From the NCBI GenBank assembly GCA_036745195.1, contig DAIOGO010000015.1, positions 1 through 33,059 on the forward strand: a stretch of DNA of 33,059 nucleotides, given 5' to 3'. This document shows, in pieces, positions 6,473 through 13,292 of the stretch (its first letter is position 1; each line of letters begins with the position of its first letter). The stretch is from JBFHRE01 sp036745195 (GTDB lineage: Bacteria; Actinomycetota; Acidimicrobiia; Spongiisociales; ZC4RG35). The position numbers and the translations under genes were made by a program. A model generated the notes under the pieces. The model was not told where the DNA came from, made no database searches, and was given only the letters and a program-made list of their open reading frames with translations.

Positions 6473-8193
6473 GGCAGGTCACTCGCCGGGCTGATGATCC
6501 GCTCGGACGGCCCGAGGATCACGTCGTCGTTGGAGCCTCCCGCCGGCACCATGGGAAAGACCATCTCCTCCGGGTCGACCACGAACTCCACCACCACCGG
6601 ACGGTCGTTGATGGCGAGCGACTTCTCGATCGTGGGAGCCACCTCGTCGGGGGTCTCGGCCCGCAGGCCGGCGCACCCGAGCGCTTCGGCCAGCTTGACG
6701 TAATCCACCTTGTTTCCGAGTTGTGAGCCCGAATAGCGGCCGTTGTAGAAGAGCCGTTGCCACTGGGTCACCATCCCGTGGACGCCGTTGTTCATGACGG
6801 CGATCTTGACCGGGATGTTGTCGGTGGCGGCGGTGATCAATTCCTGGAAGGTCATCTGGAAGCAGCCGTCGCCGTCGATGGCGTAGACAAGGTCGTCGGG
6901 CATGCCGGTCTTGGCGCCGATCGCCGCCGGGACGGCGAAACCCATGGTCCCCAGGCCACCCGAGTTGATCCAGCGACGGGGGTTCTCGAACTTCCAGAAC
7001 TGGCTGGCCCACATCTGGTGCTGACCCACCCCTGACACGACGGTGGCGTCACCCCCTGTGATCCGGTACAACTCCTCGACCACGAACTGCGGCTTGATCG
7101 GGCCATCGGGACGCTGCTCGTAGCGAAGCGGGTGGTTGCGCTGCCAGGTCCGGATGGTGTCCTGCCAGGCCGAACGGTCCGGTGTCTCCCGCTCACCCCA
7201 TGCCTCGATCAGTTGCAGCAATACCCGGCGGGCATCACCGACGATCGGGATCTCGGGGACCCGCACCTTGCCGATTTCGGCGGGGTCGACGTCGATGTGG
7301 ATCACCCGGGCATGGGGGGCGAAGAACTTGGGGTTGCCGGTGACCCGGTCGTCGAATCGGGCGCCGACCGACACCAGCACGTCGGCCTTCTGAATGGCGG
7401 TGATGGCGGTGTAGGTGCCGTGCATCCCGGGCATTCCCATCGAGAGGGGGTGGGAATCGGGGAAGGCTCCCCGCCCCATGAGGGTGGTCGTCACCGGCAC
7501 CCCCGACAATTCGGCGAAGCGGCGCACCTCTTCGGCGGCGTTGGCCTTGATGGCGCCTCCCCCGACGTAGAGGACCGGCCGTTCGGCGGCGGCGATCATC
7601 TCGATCGCCTCTCTGATCCGCCGGGGGTGGCCCTCGCTGGTGGGTTTGTACCCAGGCAGGTTGAGTTCGGCCGGGATCCGCCACTCGGTCTGGGCGTTGA
7701 GGATGTCCTTGGGGATGTCGATCAGGACCGGACCCGGCCGCCCGGTGGAGGCGATGTGGAACGCCTCGTGCACCGTATCGGAGATCTCGGCGGCGTTGGT
7801 CACGAAATAGTTGTGTTTGGTGGCGGGCATCGTGATCCCGACCGTGTACGCCTCCTGGAAGGCGTCGTTGCCCACCGACGACGTCGGCACCTGCCCGGTG
7901 ATGGCGACCACCGGTACCGAGTCGATCAGGGCGTCGGCCAGCGGGGTCACCAGGTTGGTGGCGCCGGGGCCGGAGGTGGCGATGCACACCCCGACCCGGC
8001 CGGTTGCCCACGCATACCCTTCGGCCATGTGGCCGGCACCTTGCTCATGTCGGGCGAGGACGTGGCGTATGGGCGAGTCGAGGAGTGGGTCGTAGGCGGG
8101 AAGGATGGCGCCTCCGGGGACGCCGAACATGACGTCGACGCCCTCGTGTTCGAGGGCCTGGATCAAAGCCTGGGCTCCGCTGATCTTGCTCAT
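6469..8193 (-). CDS. ilvB: Acetolactate synthase catalytic (large) subunit
   Basis: ThDP-dependent enzyme joining two pyruvates, or pyruvate and 2-oxobutyrate, at the first common step of branched-chain synthesis. From ATG 8193 it is 574 residues. Visible features are VMFGVPGGAILPAYDPL, the ThDP-activating glutamate in EQGAGHMAEGYA (Glu50), the FAD-region segment in the middle, and the C-terminal ThDP motif with DGDGCFQMTFQEL and MNNGVHGMVTQWQ. ATG 8193 is preferred over a longer in-frame start at 8268 because AGAGG lies 6 nt upstream of it and the extra residues would cross the terminator hairpin. It heads the ilvB-ilvN-ilvC-leuA operon behind an ILV leader peptide. Confidence 0.96.
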   Translation of the reverse strand: MSKISGAQALIQALEHEGVDVMFGVPGGAILPAYDPLLDSPIRHVLARHEQGAGHMAEGYAWATGRVGVCIATSGPGATNLVTPLADALIDSVPVVAITGQVPTSSVGNDAFQEAYTVGITMPATKHNYFVTNAAEISDTVHEAFHIASTGRPGPVLIDIPKDILNAQTEWRIPAELNLPGYKPTSEGHPRRIREAIEMIAAAERPVLYVGGGAIKANAAEEVRRFAELSGVPVTTTLMGRGAFPDSHPLSMGMPGMHGTYTAITAIQKADVLVSVGARFDDRVTGNPKFFAPHARVIHIDVDPAEIGKVRVPEIPIVGDARRVLLQLIEAWGERETPDRSAWQDTIRTWQRNHPLRYEQRPDGPIKPQFVVEELYRITGGDATVVSGVGQHQMWASQFWKFENPRRWINSGGLGTMGFAVPAAIGAKTGMPDDLVYAIDGDGCFQMTFQELITAATDNIPVKIAVMNNGVHGMVTQWQRLFYNGRYSGSQLGNKVDYVKLAEALGCAGLRAETPDEVAPTIEKSLAINDRPVVVEFVVDPEEMVFPMVPAGGSNDDVILGPSERIISPASDLP

Positions 8194-8230
8194 GTGTGGC
8201 CTCTTGTCATGGGTCGGTGTTCGGGATATG

Positions 8231-8256
8231 AAAAACCCTCCCGGGTGGGGAGGGTC
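8231..8256 (-). terminator. Intrinsic terminator in the ilvB leader
   Basis: On the minus-strand transcript, ACCCTCCC (8249-8256) pairs perfectly with GGGAGGGT (8236-8243) across a 5-nt loop and is followed directly by UUUUUC. It sits 38 nt before the ilvB start and after the leader peptide, the position expected of an attenuator. Confidence 0.85.
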
Positions 8257-8263
8257 AGAGCTG

Positions 8264-8293
8264 CGCACACGCCGGTGTTGAAGGCGTGTGCGC
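8264..8293 (-). promoter_or_regulatory. Hairpin directly after the ilvB leader peptide
   Basis: The 11-bp arms 8283-8293 and 8264-8274 (GCGCACACGCC/GGCGTGTGCGC) are perfectly complementary with an 8-nt loop. The 5' arm begins at the last base of the leader stop codon, so a ribosome finishing the leader would block it, while a ribosome stalled on the Ile/Leu/Val codons would cover it less. It is likely the sensing stem of the attenuator. I could not identify a convincing separate antiterminator pairing. Confidence 0.65.
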
Positions 8294-8319
8294 TACCGAA
8301 GTACGAGGATGGACGGCAT
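8293..8319 (-). CDS. ilvB leader peptide MPSILVLR
   Basis: Eight codons, ATG CCG TCC ATC CTC GTA CTT CGG, then TAG. Four consecutive codons specify Ile, Leu, Val and Leu, the end products of the pathway. GTA and CTT appear to be sparingly used in neighbouring genes (by eye). AAGAGA lies just upstream, and a TATAGT box ends 11 nt before the ATG. Short ILV-type leader peptides in front of ilvB are established in actinobacteria, and the two downstream hairpins, one an intrinsic terminator, complete the arrangement. Confidence 0.8.
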   Translation of the reverse strand: MPSILVLR

Positions 8320-8330
8320 AATCTCTTGGC

Positions 8331-8336
8331 ACTATA
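8331..8336 (-). promoter_or_regulatory. Predicted -10 box of the ilv operon
   Basis: TATAGT on the minus strand, 11 nt before the leader-peptide ATG, would place the transcript start about 4 nt before that ATG. A TTGCCG lies upstream with a long 19-nt spacer, so the -35 element is weak or absent. Confidence 0.55.
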
Positions 8337-8427
8337 GCCAGTCGCCGAGGCGTCGCGGCAACCCGGAGCGGTCGGAGTCGCGGCGGTTCTTCCCGCTGCG
8401 GGAGGGCGGGCCGATCATGTTCCGGAG

Positions 8428-8441
8428 CCGGGCCGGCCCGG
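8428..8441. promoter_or_regulatory. 14-bp perfect palindrome
   Basis: CCGGGCCGGCCCGG lies in the divergent region between the ilv promoter and the NYN-domain gene, 27 bp before the latter's TTG start. It may be an operator or a chance GC palindrome. Confidence 0.3.
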
Positions 8442-8468
8442 TGTCATCCGATTGACGGTGGCAGGTGG

Positions 8469-9650
8469 TTGACTGGCCCCGTGGTTGCTGACGAGCTCTT
8501 GGGGCCGGCGTTGGAGGCCGCCCGGCGCGCCCTACGGGAGATGGAGTCCCTCGACGTACCTGCATCACTCCGCAAGGTCGCCTCGTTCACCGATCGCAAT
8601 CTGCCCAAACCGCTGCGCAAGGCCCTGGTGGCCGGGCTCGAATCCTCCGACTGGCTCCGCTCCAAGGCGCTGGAGCAGTGGAAGGACCGTGATCCCGGCG
8701 ACATCCGGCAGCGACCTTCGGTGCTCTTCCTGGAGCGTCCTCGAGACTGGGAGAGCGAACTCGATGCCGCCCGCCGGTCGCAGGAGGAGACCTCGGCCCG
8801 ACAACGTCAGGCCCGGGCCGAACAGAAAGCGGTCGAAGGTGAGCGCAAGGAAGCCGAACTGCGGCAGTTGCTGGCCGAGACACGCCGGCAACTCGAAGAC
8901 GCCAGGGCCGAGACCGAAGAACGAGTGTCATCCGAGCGCCGACGTCTTGAGCGACAGTCCGCCCGGATCAAGTCCGAACTGGCGGAGACGAAAGTGGAGC
9001 TGAAGCGCCTGACCTCCGAGCTGGAGAGAACCCGGCTCGTGAAGCCGGCGCCTCCGCTGCCGGCGCGGCCGGCCAGGCCGCCCGTCCCCAATCCGATCCG
9101 GCAACCGGTCGTTGTCGGCGCCGGCAACCCGGTCGAGTTCGCCCGAAATCTCGATCGGCAGATGGAGGCCGTGGCCCGCTCCGGGCTCATCCAACCGGGC
9201 GAGCCGGATCGTCCCGCCCGGTTTCGCCTCGGCCCGGGGGTGCGGCCGGACGAGGCGGCGGCGATCGACGAGGTGCTCGCCTATCCGGGACCATTGGTGA
9301 TGCTGGTCGACGGGTTCAACGTCACCCACGCGCTGGGGTCGGGGGTGGGAATCGACGGGAGGCGTCATCTCGAAGAAGCGCTTCGCCGGTTGCGGCACCA
9401 GGCGGCCGGCAGGCTGGCGATCGAGGTCTACTGGGACACCAGCGTCCTACCCGACCCGGCCGACCGGCATCGGGGCCTGGTGGTGACCTACGTTGCGAGC
9501 GCCGACGCGGCGATCGTCGAGCGGGCGTCCAAACTTCGCCGGGATCGGGTGGTCGTCACATCCGACCGTGCGGTGCGAGAGCAGGCGGAGCGAGTCGGTG
9601 CGATCGGGTTGTGGTCGACTGCTCTGTGCCGGTGGTTGCGGCCTGTCTGA
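8469..9650 (+). CDS. Coiled-coil protein with C-terminal NYN (YacP-like) nuclease domain
   Basis: 393 residues in three parts. An N-terminal helical region (1-90) is followed by a long charged coiled coil of Arg/Glu/Gln-rich heptads (about 92-190) and a Pro/Ala-rich linker (194-215). The C-terminal PIN-like NYN domain starts near 275 with LVMLVDGFNVTHALG (Asp281) and continues with VYWDTS and VVVTSDRAVREQAERVGA, whose acidic residues fit the metal site. NYN/YacP proteins cleave RNA in known cases such as Rae1, so an RNA-processing role is likely but unproven. The start is uncertain: TTG at 8469 or GTG at 8481. It is transcribed away from the ilv operon. Confidence 0.8.
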   Translation: MTGPVVADELLGPALEAARRALREMESLDVPASLRKVASFTDRNLPKPLRKALVAGLESSDWLRSKALEQWKDRDPGDIRQRPSVLFLERPRDWESELDAARRSQEETSARQRQARAEQKAVEGERKEAELRQLLAETRRQLEDARAETEERVSSERRRLERQSARIKSELAETKVELKRLTSELERTRLVKPAPPLPARPARPPVPNPIRQPVVVGAGNPVEFARNLDRQMEAVARSGLIQPGEPDRPARFRLGPGVRPDEAAAIDEVLAYPGPLVMLVDGFNVTHALGSGVGIDGRRHLEEALRRLRHQAAGRLAIEVYWDTSVLPDPADRHRGLVVTYVASADAAIVERASKLRRDRVVVTSDRAVREQAERVGAIGLWSTALCRWLRPV

Positions 9651-9681
9651 CCACCCCACGAATTCTGTCGGTGGCCTCCGA

Positions 9682-9687
9682 TAGGTT
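9682..9687 (+). promoter_or_regulatory. Predicted -10 box, leaderless
   Basis: TAGGTT ends 7 nt before the ATG at 9695, placing the transcript start at the start codon. It lies just after the stop of the NYN-domain gene. Confidence 0.45.
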
Positions 9688-9694
9688 GGCCGGC

Positions 9695-9883
9695 ATGCTG
9701 ATCGATTGTGATACCTGTCTCGCCCGGGATTCGGAAGCCTGTGATGACTGTCTGGTGTCGGTGCTGTTCAGCCCGCAGCCGCTCGAAGTCGACGGCGATG
9801 AGCAGGAGGCGCTGACCTTGCTGGCCGACGCCGGTCTCGTCCCCCGGTTGCGGTTGCTCCCACCGACCCGCCGGGCCGGGTGA
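9695..9883 (+). CDS. Small protein with two CxxC pairs
   Basis: 62 residues with C5-x2-C8 and C16-x2-C19 near the N terminus, in the pattern CDTC...ACDDC, suggesting a zinc- or iron-sulfur-binding knuckle. The acidic middle and Leu/Arg-rich tail have no recognisable domain. ATG 9695 is chosen because a TAGGTT box sits 7 nt upstream and because the longer frame from 9611 would overlap the previous gene. Similar short cysteine-pair proteins occur in actinobacteria, with no function I can name. It ends 19 bp before queG. Confidence 0.6.
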   Translation: MLIDCDTCLARDSEACDDCLVSVLFSPQPLEVDGDEQEALTLLADAGLVPRLRLLPPTRRAG

Positions 9884-9902
9884 CCTGTGCCATCCTGAGG
9901 TT

Positions 9903-11114
9903 ATGGAGGTTGGGCGCACACCGGCTGGAGACGGTCAAGGGCCATTGGGCGAAGGGTCGACGGTCACGAGCCGAGAACTGGCGGAATTGGCGATCGCCGC
10001 CGGCTGCGCCCGGGTCGGGGTGTGCGATGTCGAGCCGTTCGACTCGGTTCGCTCGTCGCTCGACGAACGGCGGTCCGCAGGCCTCTCCGGTGGATTGGGG
10101 TTCACGTTCGCCGACCCGGCGACGGCGACCGACGTCCGCCGGTCGTTCCCGTGGGCCAACCGGTTGGTGGTGGCGGGGATGGCCTATCTGCCAGGGGCGG
10201 GGTCGCCGGGGGAGGGGGCCGTCTCGGCCAGGGTGGCCCGCTTCGCCGTCGACGACGCCTATGTCCCGCTCCGCTCCACCCTGGAGCTGATCGTCGGGCG
10301 GTTGGAGTCTGACGGCTATCGGGGCGTGGTGCTCGTCGACGATGCCCGTTTGGTCGATCGGGCGGCAGCGGTTCGCGCCGGGTTGGGTTGGTGGGGCAAG
10401 AACACGATGGTGCTGGCTCCCGGACAGGGGCCGTGGATGCTGTTCGGGTCTGTGGTCACCGACGCGATGCTCGAGGTGTCGCCGGCGATGGAACGTGGTT
10501 GTGGCGCCTGTGATGCCTGTCTCCCCGCCTGTCCGACCGGAGCCCTCATCGCCCCCGGGGTGCTCGATGCTCGACGGTGCCTGGCCGCCGTTCTCCAGTC
10601 GCCCGGGATCATCCCGGCCCACCTCCGGGCGGCGGTGGGGGATCGGTTGTACGGCTGTGACGATTGCCTCGACGCCTGCCCGCCCGGGTTGCGGCTCCTC
10701 GAATCGTCCTCCCGATTGCGCGGACGCCACCAGCTCGACCGGCTTCTGTCGGCACCCGACGAAGAGCTGGCCGCCGCCTTCGGTCACTTCTATCTGGCCA
10801 GGGCCCAAGTCGAAATGGTGCGGCGCAATGCCCTGGTGGTGGCCGGCAACGTGGGTGGGGCGGACCTCGTCCCGGAGGTGGTCGGGTACCTCGGTCACCC
10901 CGATCCCGTGCTCAGAGCGCATGCGGTGTGGACGGCCCGGCGGATCGGGCCCGACTGGATCGAGGCTCTGCTGTCATCCCTCGGTCAGGTCGAGACCGAT
11001 CAGCGGGTGCTCGACGAGATCACTCCGGTTGATCAGTCGCCAGCGGAAGGTAACCGTGCCGGTAATAGTCGGCGACCATCCGGTGGGTCGAGAAGGCGAC
11101 CAGTGACGACTTGA
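9903..11114 (+). CDS. queG: Epoxyqueuosine reductase
   Basis: Catalyses the last step of queuosine synthesis in tRNA, reducing epoxyqueuosine with cobalamin and two [4Fe-4S] clusters. The N-terminal cobalamin-binding part (about 25-190) includes LGWWGKNTMVL and GSVVTD. The ferredoxin-like part has C200, C203, C206, C210, then C226, then C252, C255 and C259 (YGCDDCLDACP). A HEAT-like tail covers about 300-375. At 403 residues it is slightly long: the last 30 or so lie antisense to glgP and look unconserved. CATCCT ends 6 nt before the ATG, so the mRNA may be leaderless. No other queuosine genes are in the window. Confidence 0.9.
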   Translation: MEVGRTPAGDGQGPLGEGSTVTSRELAELAIAAGCARVGVCDVEPFDSVRSSLDERRSAGLSGGLGFTFADPATATDVRRSFPWANRLVVAGMAYLPGAGSPGEGAVSARVARFAVDDAYVPLRSTLELIVGRLESDGYRGVVLVDDARLVDRAAAVRAGLGWWGKNTMVLAPGQGPWMLFGSVVTDAMLEVSPAMERGCGACDACLPACPTGALIAPGVLDARRCLAAVLQSPGIIPAHLRAAVGDRLYGCDDCLDACPPGLRLLESSSRLRGRHQLDRLLSAPDEELAAAFGHFYLARAQVEMVRRNALVVAGNVGGADLVPEVVGYLGHPDPVLRAHAVWTARRIGPDWIEALLSSLGQVETDQRVLDEITPVDQSPAEGNRAGNSRRPSGGSRRRPVTT

Positions 11115-13179
11115 TGGCTTCCCGCATCCAACCGATCCACTCGAGCGGGAGATCGTTCTCAGCCCGCCGGTAGTAGAGCGGGGCCACCTCGTGCTCCAGC
11201 AGCTCGTAGAGCCGGTTCGAATCCTCGTGATCCTCCGCCGCCCAGTCGCCGTTGCCGTCGGGGGATCCAAACGCCCAGCCGTTCTTGCCGTTGAATCCCT
11301 CGATCCACCAACCGTCGAGCACCGACAGATTGAGGCCGCCGTTGATGGCGGCCTTCATCCCGGAGGTGCCGCTCGCCTCCATCGGGGGACGAGGTGTGTT
11401 CACCCAGACATCCACCCCCTGCACCATGAACCGGGCCATCCGGGCGTCGTAGTCCTCGAGCACGAAGACGTGGCCGCGGAAGTCGTCGCTGTGGGACAGC
11501 TCCGAGATCTCCTGGAGATATCCCTGGCCGTGGCGGTCGGCCGGGTGGGCTTTGCCGGCGAACACGATCTGGATCGGGCGCTCGGGGTTGGTCAGGATCG
11601 CTCTCAGCCGTCCCCGGTCGGCGAACATGAGTGTGGCCCGTTTGTAGGTGGCGAAGCGGCGGGCGAAGCCGAGCGTCAGCCGATCGGTGGGCAGCACCGA
11701 GTCGAAGGCGCTCAACTCGTCGGGGGAAGCCCCGAGCCGGGCGTACTGGCGGCGGAGGCGGCCGCGGGCGAAGCGGGTGAACAACTCCTTGCGAGCCAGG
11801 TGGGAGTTCCACACCGTCTCGTCGGGGATGAGATCGATCTGGTCGAGGAGGGCCGGGTCGTCGAGCACCTTTGTCGGCCAGTTGGGGCCGAAGGCGTTGC
11901 GGAGCATTGCGCCGCCCTCCCGCCCGACCCAGGTGGGGGTGTGGACACCATTGGTGACACTCGTTCCCTCTCCGCCTATCAGGTGCCGCCAGTCCTCGGT
12001 CACCACAGCTCCATGGCGCTTGGAGACGCCGTTGACGATCGACGAGAAACGGATGGCCAGTGCGCCGAGGTCGAATCGATCTTCGGCGCCTTCCCGCGCC
12101 ACCGCCAGTTCGAGCAATTCGGGGAGAGGCTGTCCGATCCGCTCGGCCCACGGTGAGAGGTACTTGGCGGCGATGTCGGTGGCGAAGACCTCGTTCCCGG
12201 CCGGGACCGGGGTGTGGAGGGTGAAGAGCGTCTCCGCCCGGAGCGCCTTGGTGGCGGAGTCGAGCGATTCGCCCGTCTTGATTCGAATGGCGGCCCGCTC
12301 CAGGACGCTCATGGCGGCGTGACCCTCGTTCACATGCCAGACCCCCGGGCGGATGCCTAGAGCTTCGAGGGCGCGCACCGCACCCACACCGAGGACGAGT
12401 TCCTGACAGAACCGCATCTCCCGGCCGGCGATGTAGAGCTGATGGGTGATCGGGCGATCCGAGGGGTCATTCTCGGGCACATCGGTATCGAGCAGAAGCA
12501 AGGCAACCCTGCCGACGTTGAGCTTCCAGACTCCCGCCCACACCTCGCGGCCGGGGAACTCGATCGGGATCTTGAGCTGGCCGCCGGCCGGATCCTCCAC
12601 CGGGAGAACCGGGAGACGGCGGAGGTCGAGGGTCGGGTAGAAGTGTTGTTGCCCGCCATCGGAGTCCATCTCCTGGCGGAAGTAGCCGCGCCGGTAGAGA
12701 AGGCCGACCCCGACTAGGGGCACCCCGAGGTCGGAGGCAGCCTTGAGATGGTCGCCGGCCAGGATCCCCAGACCCCCCGAGTAGAAGGGGAGCGACTCGT
12801 GGACCCCGAATTCGGTGCACAGATATGCCACCGGAGCCCCGAGTTGGTTAGGCGCCCGGTGATACCAGGTGTTCGAGTCGGTCATGTACTCGTCGAAGGA
12901 ATTGATCGCCCGCTGGTACCGCTCGTGGAAGGCCTCGAGTTGTTCGATCTGATACCACTGGCCGCGTTCGATCGACGAGAGCAACTCGATCGGGTTGTGG
13001 TATTGGTCCCAGGCGACCGGGTCGATGGTGGCCCATAGCGCCCGACCGTCGTTGCTCCACGACCACCACACGTTGTAGGCGAGATCGATCAGCCGCGACA
13101 GGGTGCGGGGCAGGGTGAACTCGTTGTTGGCAAGGGTGGGTATCGAAATCACGGCATCACTACTGAAAATTTGCAGCAA
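11020..13179 (-). CDS. glgP: Alpha-glucan (glycogen) phosphorylase
   Basis: Releases glucose 1-phosphate from the ends of glycogen or maltodextrin using PLP (glycosyltransferase family GT35). 719 residues from TTG 13179. An N-terminal DUF3417-type segment has LAYNVWWSWSNDGRALW. YLCTEFGVHESLPFYSGGLGILAGDHLK, VWHVNEGHAAM and GFARRFATYKRATL follow, then EASGTSGMKAAINGGLN with the PLP lysine (Lys609). It belongs to the shorter phosphorylase type. The start is uncertain because GTG at 13152 (just before ISIPT) is equally plausible and neither has a clear ribosome-binding site. It converges on queG with a 95-bp overlap. Confidence 0.93.
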   Translation of the reverse strand: MLQIFSSDAVISIPTLANNEFTLPRTLSRLIDLAYNVWWSWSNDGRALWATIDPVAWDQYHNPIELLSSIERGQWYQIEQLEAFHERYQRAINSFDEYMTDSNTWYHRAPNQLGAPVAYLCTEFGVHESLPFYSGGLGILAGDHLKAASDLGVPLVGVGLLYRRGYFRQEMDSDGGQQHFYPTLDLRRLPVLPVEDPAGGQLKIPIEFPGREVWAGVWKLNVGRVALLLLDTDVPENDPSDRPITHQLYIAGREMRFCQELVLGVGAVRALEALGIRPGVWHVNEGHAAMSVLERAAIRIKTGESLDSATKALRAETLFTLHTPVPAGNEVFATDIAAKYLSPWAERIGQPLPELLELAVAREGAEDRFDLGALAIRFSSIVNGVSKRHGAVVTEDWRHLIGGEGTSVTNGVHTPTWVGREGGAMLRNAFGPNWPTKVLDDPALLDQIDLIPDETVWNSHLARKELFTRFARGRLRRQYARLGASPDELSAFDSVLPTDRLTLGFARRFATYKRATLMFADRGRLRAILTNPERPIQIVFAGKAHPADRHGQGYLQEISELSHSDDFRGHVFVLEDYDARMARFMVQGVDVWVNTPRPPMEASGTSGMKAAINGGLNLSVLDGWWIEGFNGKNGWAFGSPDGNGDWAAEDHEDSNRLYELLEHEVAPLYYRRAENDLPLEWIGWMREAIKSSLVAFSTHRMVADYYRHGYLPLATDQPE

Positions 13180-13280
13180 AGGAGCCTAACCGGATGGATG
13201 CCGGTGGTGGTCAACGCCAGCATACGGCCCGTGATCGAACGGGGCGAGAGCGGAACGCCGGTCGATCTGAGGCCACCCGG

Positions 13281-13286
13281 TAACCT
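13281..13286 (+). promoter_or_regulatory. Predicted -10 box of ilvD, leaderless
   Basis: TAACCT ends 6 nt before the ilvD ATG, leaving no room for a ribosome-binding site. Transcription likely starts at the ATG itself. Confidence 0.55.
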
Positions 13287-13292
13287 GACCCG

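Noticed and set aside
9903..11114. A queuosine gene cluster
   Set aside because: Only queG is present; no queA, queC, queD, queE or tgt was seen in the window.
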